Positions 33,339 through 42,146 are shown, numbered from the stretch's first letter. The stretch is DNA of 53,258 nucleotides from an uncultured Lachnospiraceae bacterium (GCA_900549995.1 URQQ01000033.1:1-53258), one strand, 5' to 3'. The notes: generated from the letters alone by a model not told the origin. A program made the numbers and translations.

Positions 33339-34058
33339 TTATAATCTCAGATAATTAAAATATTTCTCTAACGTCTGATCGTGGTAACGGCGGCTGACCG
33401 GAAATGATCTGTCATTATCCATGAGAACATCCGCACGCAATATTTCTTTTACATGGCTTAGATTGATCATATAGCTGTTATGCGATTGACAGAAGCAAAA
33501 AGCAGGCAGCTGCGGCTTTAAGGCAGACAACGCCCCGTTCCAGTCATAAAATTTCTCCGAAAGCCATATCCTTGTCCGGTGCTGGGTCGATTCCAGCGCA
33601 TAAATCTCATGAAAAGGGATCGCCATCTGTCTGCCCTCAATCTTGACGGCAAGACGCGCCTCTGCATAATTCCTGCGGTAATCTTCCAGAAGAATTTTCC
33701 TGAATTTCTCATAATCAAGCGGCTTCAGCAGATACCACAGAGGCTGTGTATCAAAACAGTCATAGATGTAGTCACGGTGAACAGTGATAAAGATGATACT
33801 GCTCGTGACCTGCTGTTCACGGAATGTCCTGGCTATGTCCATTCCATTCTCCCCGGGCAGTTCGATATCCAGCAGAAGAAGCTGATAACTGTTCGGATTT
33901 CGCCGGATCATATGCTGTAACCCTGCTGCTTCATTGAACTGCTCAATATCGTAATCCGTCCCCTGAACCAGTCCGTTCTCATTCATGATCTTTTTGATGT
34001 TCTCGTGTAGATAATCTGAAAATGTGCTGTCATCATCACAGATCGCAATGCGGTACAT
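33339..34058 (-). CDS. LytTR family response regulator
   Basis: A 239-residue two-component regulator. The receiver domain carries the acidic pocket ICDDD (6-10) and phospho-acceptor Asp64 in LLLLDIELPGENGMD. The C-terminal half is a LytTR DNA-binding domain (about 140-239, YALESTQHRTRIWL, then FCFCQSHNSYMINLSHVKEI). The ATG at 34058 begins directly at the receiver; a GTG at 34070 is possible, and neither has an ideally spaced site. A promoter lies upstream. The partner is probably the convergent kinase. Confidence 0.9.
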   Translation of the reverse strand: MYRIAICDDDSTFSDYLHENIKKIMNENGLVQGTDYDIEQFNEAAGLQHMIRRNPNSYQLLLLDIELPGENGMDIARTFREQQVTSSIIFITVHRDYIYDCFDTQPLWYLLKPLDYEKFRKILLEDYRRNYAEARLAVKIEGRQMAIPFHEIYALESTQHRTRIWLSEKFYDWNGALSALKPQLPAFCFCQSHNSYMINLSHVKEILRADVLMDNDRSFPVSRRYHDQTLEKYFNYLRL

Positions 34059-34102
34059 GCCTTTCGCCACCCTTCCTCATAAGACTTCTGTTTCTAGAGG
34101 AA

Positions 34103-34131
34103 AGTATATCATTTTTCAACTGCTTCGACAA
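34103..34131 (-). promoter_or_regulatory. promoter of the LytTR regulator
   Basis: Minus-strand TTGTCG (34131-34126) and TATACT (34108-34103) with a 17-base spacer, about 45 bases before the regulator start. It lies just after the end of the rhamnose operon, so read-through from fucO is also possible. Confidence 0.6.
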
Positions 34132-34179
34132 TTTCTTTTTCTAATGTTAAACCGTCCCGGACAGCTCCAAAAGATCCGG

Positions 34180-35328
34180 TTACAGCAGACTTCGGTAGAG
34201 TGCCTTGATTTCCTCCAGCGCAGGCTCTTTTGGATTCCCTGGTGTGCATGCATCAGCCAGTGCACTTTCTGAGAGGAAATCAATATCTTCCTCCTTTACA
34301 ATTCCTTTTAAATCTGCCGGAATCCCAACGTCTGCGGACAGTTTCTTCACAGCTTCCACTGCTGCCTTTCTGTATTCTTCCGCCGACATTGCCTCGGTTC
34401 CTTCCACTCCCATCACCTTTGCAATCTCACGGTATTTTTCACCGGTCGCATCTGCATTATATTCCATAATTGTCGGAAGTAAAATTGCATTTGCCACTCC
34501 ATGCGGTGTATCATAGACAGCACCCAGAGCATGTGCCATGGAATGCACGATGCCAAGCCCTACGTTGGAGAATCCCATTCCAGCAACGTACTGGCCTAAC
34601 GCCATACCTTCTCTTCCTTCTTTCGTATTGTCAACTGCCCCTCTTAAAGAACGGGAAATGATTTCAATCGCCTTGATATGGAACATATCCGAAAGTTCCC
34701 ACGCTCCCTTTGTAATATACCCTTCAATTGCATGTGTCAGGGCATCCATTCCGGTGGCCGCGGTAAGTCCCTTTGGCATGGAGGACATCATCTCCGGATC
34801 AATCACTGCGATGACCGGAATATCATGTGGGTCTACACAGACGAATTTACGCTTCTTCTCTGTATCTGTAATAACATAGTTAATGGTAACTTCTGCAGCG
34901 GTTCCTGCAGTCGTCGGGACTGCGATGATCGGCACACATGGATTCTTCGTCTCTGCCGCACCCTCAAGGCTTCGGATATCAGAGAATTCCGGATTGGCAA
35001 TTACGATACCGATTGCTTTGGATGTATCCATAGAAGAACCGCCTCCAATTGCGATCAGATAATCAGCTCCCGACTCCTTGAACGCTTTCACACCCGTCTG
35101 GACATTCTCGATCGTCGGATTTGGCTTGATGTTCGAATACAGCTCATACGCAAGTCCTGCATCTGATAAAAGATCTGTCACCTTCCGGGTCACGTTAAAT
35201 TTTACAAGGTCCGGATCTGAGCAGACAAATGCCTTCTGAAATCCTCTCTTTTTGACTTCTGTTACGATCTCACTGATTGCTCCTGCCCCATGGTAGGATG
35301 TCTCATTTAATACAAATCTGTTTACCAT
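34180..35328 (-). CDS. fucO: lactaldehyde reductase (iron-dependent alcohol dehydrogenase)
   Basis: Reduces L-lactaldehyde from the aldolase to 1,2-propanediol with NADH. The 382 residues match FucO. NAD binding is at GGGSSMD (95-101), and the metal ligands are Asp195, His199, His262 and His276 in MDALTHAIEGY and VHSMAHALGAVYDTPHG. AAGGAG precedes the ATG. It is the last gene of the rhamnose operon, 15 bases after rhaD, which supports the lactaldehyde role over a general alcohol dehydrogenase. Propanediol would be exported or used elsewhere; no microcompartment genes are visible. Confidence 0.93.
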   Translation of the reverse strand: MVNRFVLNETSYHGAGAISEIVTEVKKRGFQKAFVCSDPDLVKFNVTRKVTDLLSDAGLAYELYSNIKPNPTIENVQTGVKAFKESGADYLIAIGGGSSMDTSKAIGIVIANPEFSDIRSLEGAAETKNPCVPIIAVPTTAGTAAEVTINYVITDTEKKRKFVCVDPHDIPVIAVIDPEMMSSMPKGLTAATGMDALTHAIEGYITKGAWELSDMFHIKAIEIISRSLRGAVDNTKEGREGMALGQYVAGMGFSNVGLGIVHSMAHALGAVYDTPHGVANAILLPTIMEYNADATGEKYREIAKVMGVEGTEAMSAEEYRKAAVEAVKKLSADVGIPADLKGIVKEEDIDFLSESALADACTPGNPKEPALEEIKALYRSLL

Positions 35329-35343
35329 TTTTCCTGCACTCCT

Positions 35344-36168
35344 TTATTTTTTATATAAGAATTTTTCTGGTAACTCCACTTTGAAATCTTTTGCCAGCGC
35401 ACGGAATTCGTCTGGCTCAATCGTCTGTAATTTATGGCTCTGCATGGAGAGCATCTTTACAAGAATCTCTGCTGATTTTTCCACCGTATGCATCAATCCG
35501 AAGGTCAGGTCAAAATCTTCCCCCGCCGCGAACATCCCATGATGCGCCCAGACTGCCACATCGTACTCTTTCATCAGTTCACTGGTAGCGACCGCAATCT
35601 CACGTCCGCCCGGAACCATCCATGGTACTACTCCGATTCCGGATGGGAAGACTACCGGACACTCGGTCGCCATCTCCCAGAGTTCTCTTGTGAATACCTC
35701 ATCCTTCAGCGGAAGTACGAAGGTCAGCGCAATTACATTCGTTGTATGAGCGTGATAAATCACACGGTATCTTCCGTCAGTCGCAAGCATCTTCACCTCA
35801 TGGTTCATCAGATGGGACGGCAGCTCGCTGGTCGGGCGTCCGCCATTTACCATTCCCCATACGATCCGGTAATTCTCTCCCTGGCTGTCAATCTCAATCA
35901 TACAGATGGAATCTTCCGGCTTGATTGTAACATTCCGGAAATACTTCCCGCTTCCGGTGACAAGGAAATACTCTCCCGCAAGTTTCGGCACACTGGTGCC
36001 AATCGGCTGCCATTCTTTTGCCTCGAAATTTTCTTTGACCAACTCAGCTTCTTCCTTCTTCACACGGTAGGAAAGATTGCCGCCGTTGCGTTCGTGCCAC
36101 CCCTGCTGCCATCCGTCATCTGCCATGCGGATAAATCCCTGTACAAATTCTGCATCTAAAAATCTCAT
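35344..36168 (-). CDS. rhaD: rhamnulose-1-phosphate aldolase
   Basis: Class II aldolase splitting L-rhamnulose 1-phosphate into dihydroxyacetone phosphate and L-lactaldehyde. The protein has 274 residues from the ATG at 36168, equal to the E. coli enzyme. Zinc ligands His139, His141 and His210 and catalytic Glu115 correspond to the known E. coli residues with an offset of two. AGGAGG lies 7 bases before this ATG; alternative starts at 36195 or 36174 are too close to that site or lack one. Operon position is between rhaA and fucO. Confidence 0.96.
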   Translation of the reverse strand: MRFLDAEFVQGFIRMADDGWQQGWHERNGGNLSYRVKKEEAELVKENFEAKEWQPIGTSVPKLAGEYFLVTGSGKYFRNVTIKPEDSICMIEIDSQGENYRIVWGMVNGGRPTSELPSHLMNHEVKMLATDGRYRVIYHAHTTNVIALTFVLPLKDEVFTRELWEMATECPVVFPSGIGVVPWMVPGGREIAVATSELMKEYDVAVWAHHGMFAAGEDFDLTFGLMHTVEKSAEILVKMLSMQSHKLQTIEPDEFRALAKDFKVELPEKFLYKK

Positions 36169-36200
36169 TCTCATTCCTCCTGATCGTTCGTTCATCCTGT

Positions 36201-37460
36201 TTATTTACAACGTTTTGAGAGTACCTCTTCTTCGTATTTCTTTACTTCTGTATACCATGATTCCTTGACCGGAACACCGTTTTTCTCGCAGAAATAATCC
36301 CATACATCTCCAAAAGGATAGGTTTTGACTTCCTCCTGAAGCATCATGACCTCTGTAAGCCGTCCCTCTTCCTGCATAACTTTCAGCTGTGCGTTCGGTG
36401 AAAGAAGCGCATACAGAAGGGCTTTCTGCATATTTCTCATTCCCACCGTCCATGCAGAGATACGGTTGATGCTTGCATCAAAGAAGTCCAGTGCAAGCTT
36501 CACTCTGTCAAGCGCATCATTTCTTATAATTTCTTTGGCAATTTCTTTCGTCTCGTCATCGAACAGTACAACATGGTCGCTGTCCCATCTCACCGGTCTT
36601 GTGACATGCAGCGCAATCTGGTCGAAGAACAGAAGCATGGAAGAGATTTTATCGGAAACCACTTCTGTCGGATGGTAATGTCCGTTGTCCATCAGCGGCA
36701 GAATATTGCGGCTTGCGGCATAGTTCACTGTGAACTCTGAAGATCCCACGGTGTAAGATTCCATTCCGATTCCAAATACTTTCGATTCCAGGCATACCAG
36801 TACTTTTTCTTTGTCATAAGCAACCGACAAGATCTCATCCAGTGATTCCTGGAACCTCTTTCTCGGTGCCACACGGTCTGCCGGGATATCCTTATACCCG
36901 TCCGGAATCCAGATATTCATGACACAAGGCTGTCCCAGTTCTTCTGCAAAATACTGTGAAATACGGATACATGCCTGCCCGTGGCGGATCCAGAACTTAC
37001 GCACTTCCTCATCAGGGCTTGACAGTGTCAGATTGTCTTTCACCATATGGTGTGAGAAAAATGTCGGATTGAAGTCAATTCCCATTCCTCTCTCTTTTGC
37101 ATACGTTACCCATCTTTTAAAATGCTTTGGCTCAATGGCATCGCGCTCTGCAAACTCACCTTCCTCAAAGATTGCATAACTTGCATGAAGATTCACTTTA
37201 TGTTTGCCTGGTACAAGGCTGAACACTTTGTCCATATCTGCCATCAGCTCCTCCGGTGTTGTCGCCTTCCCCGGATAATTCCCTGTTGTCTGGATTCCTC
37301 CTGACAGAGGGCCTTTCTGGTCAAAACCAACCACATCATCTCCCTGCCAGCAGTGCATGGAGATTGGAATACTCTGAAGAGTCTCCAACGCTTTCTCTGT
37401 ATCTACTCCAATTCCCTGATATACTTCTCTTGCTGATTCATAGCGCTCTTTTACCGTCAT
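36201..37460 (-). CDS. rhaA: L-rhamnose isomerase
   Basis: Metal-dependent isomerase converting L-rhamnose to L-rhamnulose. From the ATG at 37460 it has 419 residues, the same as the E. coli enzyme. Typical stretches are SIPISMHCWQGDDVVGF, KVNLHASYAIFEEGEF and LPLMDNGHYHPTE, and DFFDASINRISAW near the end. GGAGG lies 8 bases before the chosen start; a longer frame from 37499 adds 13 residues that abut the rhaB stop. The gene is 32 bases before rhaD. Confidence 0.97.
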   Translation of the reverse strand: MTVKERYESAREVYQGIGVDTEKALETLQSIPISMHCWQGDDVVGFDQKGPLSGGIQTTGNYPGKATTPEELMADMDKVFSLVPGKHKVNLHASYAIFEEGEFAERDAIEPKHFKRWVTYAKERGMGIDFNPTFFSHHMVKDNLTLSSPDEEVRKFWIRHGQACIRISQYFAEELGQPCVMNIWIPDGYKDIPADRVAPRKRFQESLDEILSVAYDKEKVLVCLESKVFGIGMESYTVGSSEFTVNYAASRNILPLMDNGHYHPTEVVSDKISSMLLFFDQIALHVTRPVRWDSDHVVLFDDETKEIAKEIIRNDALDRVKLALDFFDASINRISAWTVGMRNMQKALLYALLSPNAQLKVMQEEGRLTEVMMLQEEVKTYPFGDVWDYFCEKNGVPVKESWYTEVKKYEEEVLSKRCK

Positions 37461-37499
37461 TATTTTTTCCTCCATTATTTTCTGATTCATCTCTATCAT

Positions 37500-38927
37500 T
37501 TACTTTCTTTTCTGCACGCTTACTGCCGGATTGCAGCACTGGATATCAAATGATTTGAAGATGACTTTTCTGATATCATCCAGCGAATCAAATTCCCCGG
37601 CTTTTAGCATCTGCGCTGCAATATTGCCAATGGCCGTAGCTTCCGAAGGCCCTGCATAGATCATCTTTCCTGTCGCCTCTGCAGTCAGCTGATTCAGGTA
37701 GCCCGCATTTGCTCCGCCGCCTACGATATGGATGCAGTCATAGGATTTCCCCGTGAGGTGTTCCATTTCTTTTACAGTCTCACCATAACTTTCCGCCAGG
37801 CTCTTATAGATAACCGCCGCAATCTCGCCTTTCTTCTTCGGAACTTTCTGCCCCGTCTTTTCACAGTACTTTTGTACTGCCTGTATCATACTCTCTGGCG
37901 CAAGAAAGGACGCATCATTTACATCAACTCTGGATGGAAACTCATCATTTTCCACTGCCAATTCACATAACCCGGCAAAAGAATCTTCATCGTTCCACTC
38001 ATGCCTCACAGACTGAATCATCCAAAGTCCCATGATATTTTTCAGCCACCGGAACCGGTATTCATATCCTCCCTCGCTTGTGAAGTTTGCCTGTCTGCTT
38101 TCTTTCGAACAGTCAGCTTTCTCCTGCTCTGTTCCCATCAGTGACCACGTACCGGAACTGATATAGAGAAAATCCTTCTCCCTGGCCGGTACCGACATTA
38201 CTGCTGACGCCGTATCGTGTGTCGCCGCCTGAATCACCTCCAGATCATAACCGACCTTAGACGCAATCTCCGGAAGGAGCCCGGAAACCGTTGTCCCCGG
38301 CATCGTAATCTCACCGAACAGACTGCTTTTATATCCCAGTTTCTGAATCAATTCCATATCCCACTGTTTTGTGACAGGACTTACAAGCTGTGTCGTAGTC
38401 GCATTTGTGTATTCTGTCTTTCGAACACCCGTCAGCCGGTAGTTAAAATAATCCGGAATCATTAACAGTGCCTCCGCCTGCCCCATCAGATCAGGGGTCT
38501 CCTCTTTCACTGCCATCAGCTGATAGATTGTGTTAAATATCTGCTTCTGTATTCCGGTTCTCTCATAAAGTTCTTCCCCGGAAATGATCTGTGAAACCTT
38601 CTCATCCATCCCCTGCGTCCGGGCATCCCGGTAACCTACACTGTCACCAAGCAGATTCCCCTCCTGATCCAGAAGTACAAAATCCACAGCCCATGTATCG
38701 ATTCCCATACATGAAGGAATTTTTCCCCGCTCCTTGCACCGCTTCATTCCTTCCACGATCTCCGCAAAAAGCTTTTCTGTATCCCAGCAGAGGTGTCCGT
38801 TTTTCTGCACCATCCCGTTCTCAAATCTATATACTTCCTCTAATTGTATCTTTCCATCTTCCACCCAGGAAAGCATATGCCGCCCGCTGGATGCCCCGAT
38901 ATCAACCGCAAGATAATATTTCTGCAT
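37500..38927 (-). CDS. rhaB: rhamnulokinase
   Basis: FGGY-family kinase phosphorylating L-rhamnulose at O1 with ATP. It has 475 residues. The phosphate-binding start AVDIGASSGRHML, the substrate region MGIDTWAVDF and the later TWSLMGTE and HIVGGGANAGYLNQLTA motifs are typical of RhaB. AAGGAGTG precedes the ATG. It follows rhaM by 17 bases. The closeness to rhamnose isomerase and aldolase makes L-rhamnulose the substrate rather than fuculose. Confidence 0.96.
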   Translation of the reverse strand: MQKYYLAVDIGASSGRHMLSWVEDGKIQLEEVYRFENGMVQKNGHLCWDTEKLFAEIVEGMKRCKERGKIPSCMGIDTWAVDFVLLDQEGNLLGDSVGYRDARTQGMDEKVSQIISGEELYERTGIQKQIFNTIYQLMAVKEETPDLMGQAEALLMIPDYFNYRLTGVRKTEYTNATTTQLVSPVTKQWDMELIQKLGYKSSLFGEITMPGTTVSGLLPEIASKVGYDLEVIQAATHDTASAVMSVPAREKDFLYISSGTWSLMGTEQEKADCSKESRQANFTSEGGYEYRFRWLKNIMGLWMIQSVRHEWNDEDSFAGLCELAVENDEFPSRVDVNDASFLAPESMIQAVQKYCEKTGQKVPKKKGEIAAVIYKSLAESYGETVKEMEHLTGKSYDCIHIVGGGANAGYLNQLTAEATGKMIYAGPSEATAIGNIAAQMLKAGEFDSLDDIRKVIFKSFDIQCCNPAVSVQKRK

Positions 38928-38944
38928 TGCCTCTTCACTCCTTA

Positions 38945-39256
38945 TTAATCCAGATGGAACACCGGTGTCAGATCTTCACTGACCGGGCTGTTATCTTCAT
39001 TTGTCTCCATGATATCAGCCATGTAATCCCACCATTTTCTGCAGATGGAAGTTTCAGAACTCTGGTTCCATCTCTCTTCATCTTCCAGTTCGATATATCC
39101 GAAAAGTGTCATCGTCTCTTCATCCAGAAAGATCGAATAGTTACTTCCGCCATATTCGTGTATCATTTCTTTCATCTCAGGCCACAGTGCATTGTGACGT
39201 CTTTTATACTCTTCCTTCTGCCCGTCGTACAGTTTCATTTTGATTGCTTTTCTCAT
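38945..39256 (-). CDS. rhaM: L-rhamnose mutarotase
   Basis: A 103-residue dimeric ferredoxin-like protein that speeds the alpha/beta anomer exchange of L-rhamnose. Catalytic-type His21 is in YKRRHNALWPEM, and NYSIFLDEETMTLFGYIE and WWDYMADIM are the other conserved parts. The start MRKAIKMKLYDG is standard. Its first 53 bases overlap the 3' end of the permease gene in another frame, so it is translationally coupled. Confidence 0.95.
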   Translation of the reverse strand: MRKAIKMKLYDGQKEEYKRRHNALWPEMKEMIHEYGGSNYSIFLDEETMTLFGYIELEDEERWNQSSETSICRKWWDYMADIMETNEDNSPVSEDLTPVFHLD

Positions 39257-40952
39257 TCTTTACCATTCCTTTCTCCACTGTGAGTCCATATTTCAGATAA
39301 GTTGCAATTCCTCCAAGCGCAAAATACACAAGTGTCACAGGGAAGGAATATGACTTATACATTTCTACCGTGATACTGCCTCCGAAAAATACAAGCAGTG
39401 TAAGTACTGCCAGAACCGCCAGCACCGCATAAGAACATCCGGCTGCTATTTTCTGAGCTTTTGGGTATTTCGCTTCTCTTTCTGCTCCGTCTTCTTCCTC
39501 TTCCACCAGTTTCCTCAATTCTTTCTGAATTTCTTCTTCCTCTGCTTCCTGCTTCGCATAATCGCCCTTTGCTCCCATCACCATTGCCAGTATCATATAA
39601 GAAACCATTGCAATCAGATAGGTTGGAAGGAACAGAAAATAGTTGTGCATGAATTTGGTCACTGTCCCGGCCAGTACAAAAAGCAGTGCAAGCCCCCATG
39701 CAATCAGTGCCGCATAATTGGTCTTCCATCCTTTGTATCTTGCCCAGTACCTTGTTCCGCCAAGTTTCGGGATGATCCAGTGTTCCGTGAAAATGATTGC
39801 GCCGACTGCCGGAACGATCAGTACAATGATATTGACAATGACCATGATGTTCGCCGTGATCGGGAAACATGCCGCCACAGTCATAATAACGCCCACAACA
39901 TAAGTCAGTTTCTTAACCGAAAGCTTATGAAACAATGTCTGAAATGCCAGGCTTGCCCGGTAGATGTTCGGGTTTGCCGTTGTCCATCCTGCCACGATGA
40001 CCGCTAAAAGCCCGGTAGATCCAAGAACAACACTCGTGACAGCACCTGAATCCAGTACAAGAAGTGATTTGTTTAAAAGAATTGCTGCCGTCGCTCCCAT
40101 AATTCCTGCACTTCCCCATGCGAAAAAGTGTCCGACAAACATTCCATATAAAGTGACAAATCCATATTTCGGCGACTTCGCATATCTGAAAAGTGCCATA
40201 TCATTTAATCCGCCGTGGTATGCCAAATTACACATCCATGCAAAGCCAATGACATGAAGAATATTTAACTTCTGTCCTCCTTCTGCCACTTCACCGTTCC
40301 ACACGCTTGTATTTAAAAGTTGCATAAAATCTCCAAAAGAATGAACTGCTCCGCCGCCTGTAGCTGAAAGAAGCTGCGGAAGCCCTACGAATACCCCTGC
40401 CGCGAATACCACAATCATCCAGGGTGCACAGATTGACGAGAATTTCGCCACCGCTTCAAAACCATTTGCCGCAACCACTGTCACAATGATTCCAAGGACA
40501 ACGACAACTGCGATAAATTTAATATCCGTCGGAAACCACTTCGTCTGTATCTCAATTCCAAAGATCTCCCTCACTGCCGAGGCCGATACCGTCAGCATCG
40601 AGGCGGCCATCGCAATCGAGGCAAGTCCCCAGACGAAATTATAGATTTTCTTAATATTCTCTCCAAGCGTCTTTCCAAGATAAGAGTACAGTGTGACTCT
40701 TGTGTCAACTGCGATCGGTGCGCAGATCAGTGCATATGTAAGAGTTGCCAGTATGTTCCCGATAAAAAGCCCAATAAAAATATCAGTTGCACGCACGCCC
40801 CATGTCACAAGTGTCGCACCGATGACAAATTCTGTAGCCGCGATATGTTCCCCTCCATAAATACCAAAAAAATTCCCAAGGCCAGATAACTGTTTTCGTG
40901 CAATCGGCCTGTCTTCTGCAGGTATGGCCGCTGCCTTTGCTCTGTAATCCAT
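39204..40952 (-). CDS. NCS1-type permease heading the rhamnose operon, candidate rhamnose transporter
   Basis: A 582-residue membrane protein with about 12 helices of the nucleobase-cation symporter-1/purine-cytosine permease type. FFGIYGGEHIAATEFVIGA near residue 28 is the family N-terminal helix, and YHGGLNDMALFRYAKSPKYG lies mid-protein. It is longer than usual: a very acidic cytoplasmic stretch (about 470-505) precedes two extra hydrophobic helices. It is first in the operon and overlaps rhaM, and no other rhamnose carrier (RhaT, ABC, PTS) is present. That suggests L-rhamnose or a rhamnoside as substrate; this is inference from context. AGAGGG precedes the ATG. Confidence 0.85.
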   Translation of the reverse strand: MDYRAKAAAIPAEDRPIARKQLSGLGNFFGIYGGEHIAATEFVIGATLVTWGVRATDIFIGLFIGNILATLTYALICAPIAVDTRVTLYSYLGKTLGENIKKIYNFVWGLASIAMAASMLTVSASAVREIFGIEIQTKWFPTDIKFIAVVVVLGIIVTVVAANGFEAVAKFSSICAPWMIVVFAAGVFVGLPQLLSATGGGAVHSFGDFMQLLNTSVWNGEVAEGGQKLNILHVIGFAWMCNLAYHGGLNDMALFRYAKSPKYGFVTLYGMFVGHFFAWGSAGIMGATAAILLNKSLLVLDSGAVTSVVLGSTGLLAVIVAGWTTANPNIYRASLAFQTLFHKLSVKKLTYVVGVIMTVAACFPITANIMVIVNIIVLIVPAVGAIIFTEHWIIPKLGGTRYWARYKGWKTNYAALIAWGLALLFVLAGTVTKFMHNYFLFLPTYLIAMVSYMILAMVMGAKGDYAKQEAEEEEIQKELRKLVEEEEDGAEREAKYPKAQKIAAGCSYAVLAVLAVLTLLVFFGGSITVEMYKSYSFPVTLVYFALGGIATYLKYGLTVEKGMVKNEKSNQNETVRRAEGRV

Positions 40953-40992
40953 GTTTCATTCCCTCTTTTCATTTTACTTTGCTATGTTTCAT

Positions 40993-41004
40993 CAGTACGT
41001 ACTG
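40993..41004. promoter_or_regulatory. 12-bp palindrome before the rhamnose operon
   Basis: CAGTACGTACTG is a perfect palindrome about 40 bases before the permease ATG. A TATACT on the minus strand lies about 20 bases farther upstream, so the palindrome would cover the transcription start or early leader, as expected for a repressor site. No strong -35 was found. The rest of 41005-41140 shows no gene. Confidence 0.45.
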
Positions 41005-41140
41005 TTTTGATAATTGAAGTATAACAAAATCATTCCCAAAAAGTTAGAACGTCATTTGAGTAAAAATAGGACCTTATTTTCCATCGAAAATCAGTTGCGT
41101 ACATTTGATTGTCAGGCAAATCCCGGATTTTCTTATGCAG

Positions 41141-41183
41141 AAAAAAAGACACAGCAGCCGATATCATCTGCTCTGTGTCTTTT
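41141..41183 (-). terminator. terminator of the cysteine-rich small protein gene
   Basis: AAAAGACACAGCAG (41144-41157) pairs with CTGCTCTGTGTCTTTT (41168-41183) with a small bulge. On the minus strand a run of seven U follows at 41147-41141. It separates this gene from the rhamnose operon. Confidence 0.85.
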
Positions 41184-41208
41184 CCCAAACCTGTTTTATT
41201 GTACAAAA

Positions 41209-41541
41209 TTATTGAAATTCTTTCCTTAAAACTTCATGAGGTGCTTCTATTTCATTCGCAATGGAATGTTCCGTCAACTCCGATAACATTTTGATCTTCT
41301 GATTGATCATCGGCCTCATACAGTTCGGAACATGTTCCTGATGCGCCCTGTGTATTGCCACACATTCTTTACAGTTTCCGTGATAGCGGCATGCCTTTTT
41401 GCACGGACAGTGGTCTTTTTCCTTATACTCCTCCCGAAAAGCTTTTGCAAATTCTTCCTGTAACCGCAGCCCTTCCTGGCGGTTACCCTTATGAAACTGT
41501 TCCATCGCATCCATTTCTTTTTGATTTCTGTCTATGTTCAT
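41209..41541 (-). CDS. cysteine-rich small protein, possible metal-binding
   Basis: A 110-residue soluble protein. The centre carries six cysteines (Cys45, 47, 51, 57, 60, 74) and several histidines in CPCKKACRYHGNCKEC and HRAHQEHVPNC, a zinc- or cluster-binding look. Helical, charged regions flank it. Similar short proteins occur in Lachnospiraceae, sometimes labelled LPS biosynthesis protein without evidence; I do not recognise a tested function. AAGGAG precedes the ATG. It lies between the rhamnose regulator and operon but has its own terminator. Confidence 0.75.
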   Translation of the reverse strand: MNIDRNQKEMDAMEQFHKGNRQEGLRLQEEFAKAFREEYKEKDHCPCKKACRYHGNCKECVAIHRAHQEHVPNCMRPMINQKIKMLSELTEHSIANEIEAPHEVLRKEFQ

Positions 41542-41558
41542 TGGATTCTCCTTCTTGA

Positions 41559-41678
41559 TCAGGATATAAACTCATCTGTGCCCGCGCTGACTTCACTGTC
41601 CATATTCAAAAGCTCAACGGTTACTTTGTGCAGTCCTTCCAGTGCGGGATCATACTCAGCAACAAAATGAGGCACCAA
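41559..41678 (-). pseudogene. 39-residue fragment, possible gene remnant
   Basis: A frame on the minus strand encodes a protein-like C-terminus (HFVAEYDPALEGLHKVTVEL, then LNMDSEVSAGTDEFIS) ending 17 bases before the cysteine-rich gene. It has no ATG or ribosome site, and a stop lies right upstream in the terminator hairpin region. It looks like the tail of a lost gene, but a chance frame cannot be excluded. I do not recognise the family. Confidence 0.35.
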
Positions 41679-41697
41679 TTATAACTAACTGGTGCCT
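41670..41697 (-). terminator. hairpin after the CDCPAC protein gene
   Basis: AGGCACCA (41670-41677) and TGGTGCCT (41690-41697) are perfect complements around 12 bases, 25 bases after the upstream gene's stop. On the minus strand CAUUUUG follows, a weak U-tract. Confidence 0.6.
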
Positions 41698-41721
41698 GTA
41701 ACATTTTTCCGCTATTTACTT

Positions 41722-42081
41722 TTATGAAAGAAGCATGTCCTTTTTTTCAAGAATAGCCTCTACAGCTGCACATGCAGGACAGTCACAGTATTTTGCCCCG
41801 GCTGCCTTAATCTCTTTCGCATGAGCCGCAACATTCTTCGCAGTATCTGCTCCGAACACCTGCGCACCCTGCTCTGATTCTGCAAACCCAATCAAACCGT
41901 CAATCGGCATAATATCCTCTTCCAGTTCAGCAATGTATCTCTTTGTTTCTGCTGCTTCGTTTTCCGTTCCGACTGCGTCAAGCCATGCCTGCGCCGCTTC
42001 TTTTGTTTCACTGCTGCATGTTGGCGCACTTATTAACTCGTGTGTCTTTTCAACAACAAAATCCAATACTTCTTTTCCCAT
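41722..42081 (-). CDS. small conserved protein with a CDCPAC motif, function unknown
   Basis: A 119-residue, acidic, mostly helical protein. Features are Cys22, a long amphipathic region rich in Glu and Ala, and a late CDCPAC motif (99-104) that could bind a metal or form a disulfide. Similar proteins in gut clostridia are sometimes labelled molecular chaperone Hsp90, but there is no resemblance to the Hsp90 fold here. GAAGGA precedes the ATG. The gene is between the AraC regulator and the rhamnose operon with its own hairpin terminator; whether it belongs to rhamnose metabolism is unclear. Confidence 0.7.
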   Translation of the reverse strand: MGKEVLDFVVEKTHELISAPTCSSETKEAAQAWLDAVGTENEAAETKRYIAELEEDIMPIDGLIGFAESEQGAQVFGADTAKNVAAHAKEIKAAGAKYCDCPACAAVEAILEKKDMLLS

Positions 42082-42146
42082 AACTGCCAGTCCTTCTTTC
42101 TTTTTATTTTATATACATATTATCATAATTGTCAGATATTTACAAA

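Noticed and set aside
35488..36159. 223-codon plus-strand frame opposite rhaD
   Set aside because: Antisense to an aldolase with all metal ligands in place.
38591..39283. 230-codon plus-strand frame opposite rhaB/rhaM
   Set aside because: Spans two real genes antisense; Pro/Ser/His-rich translation without recognisable features.
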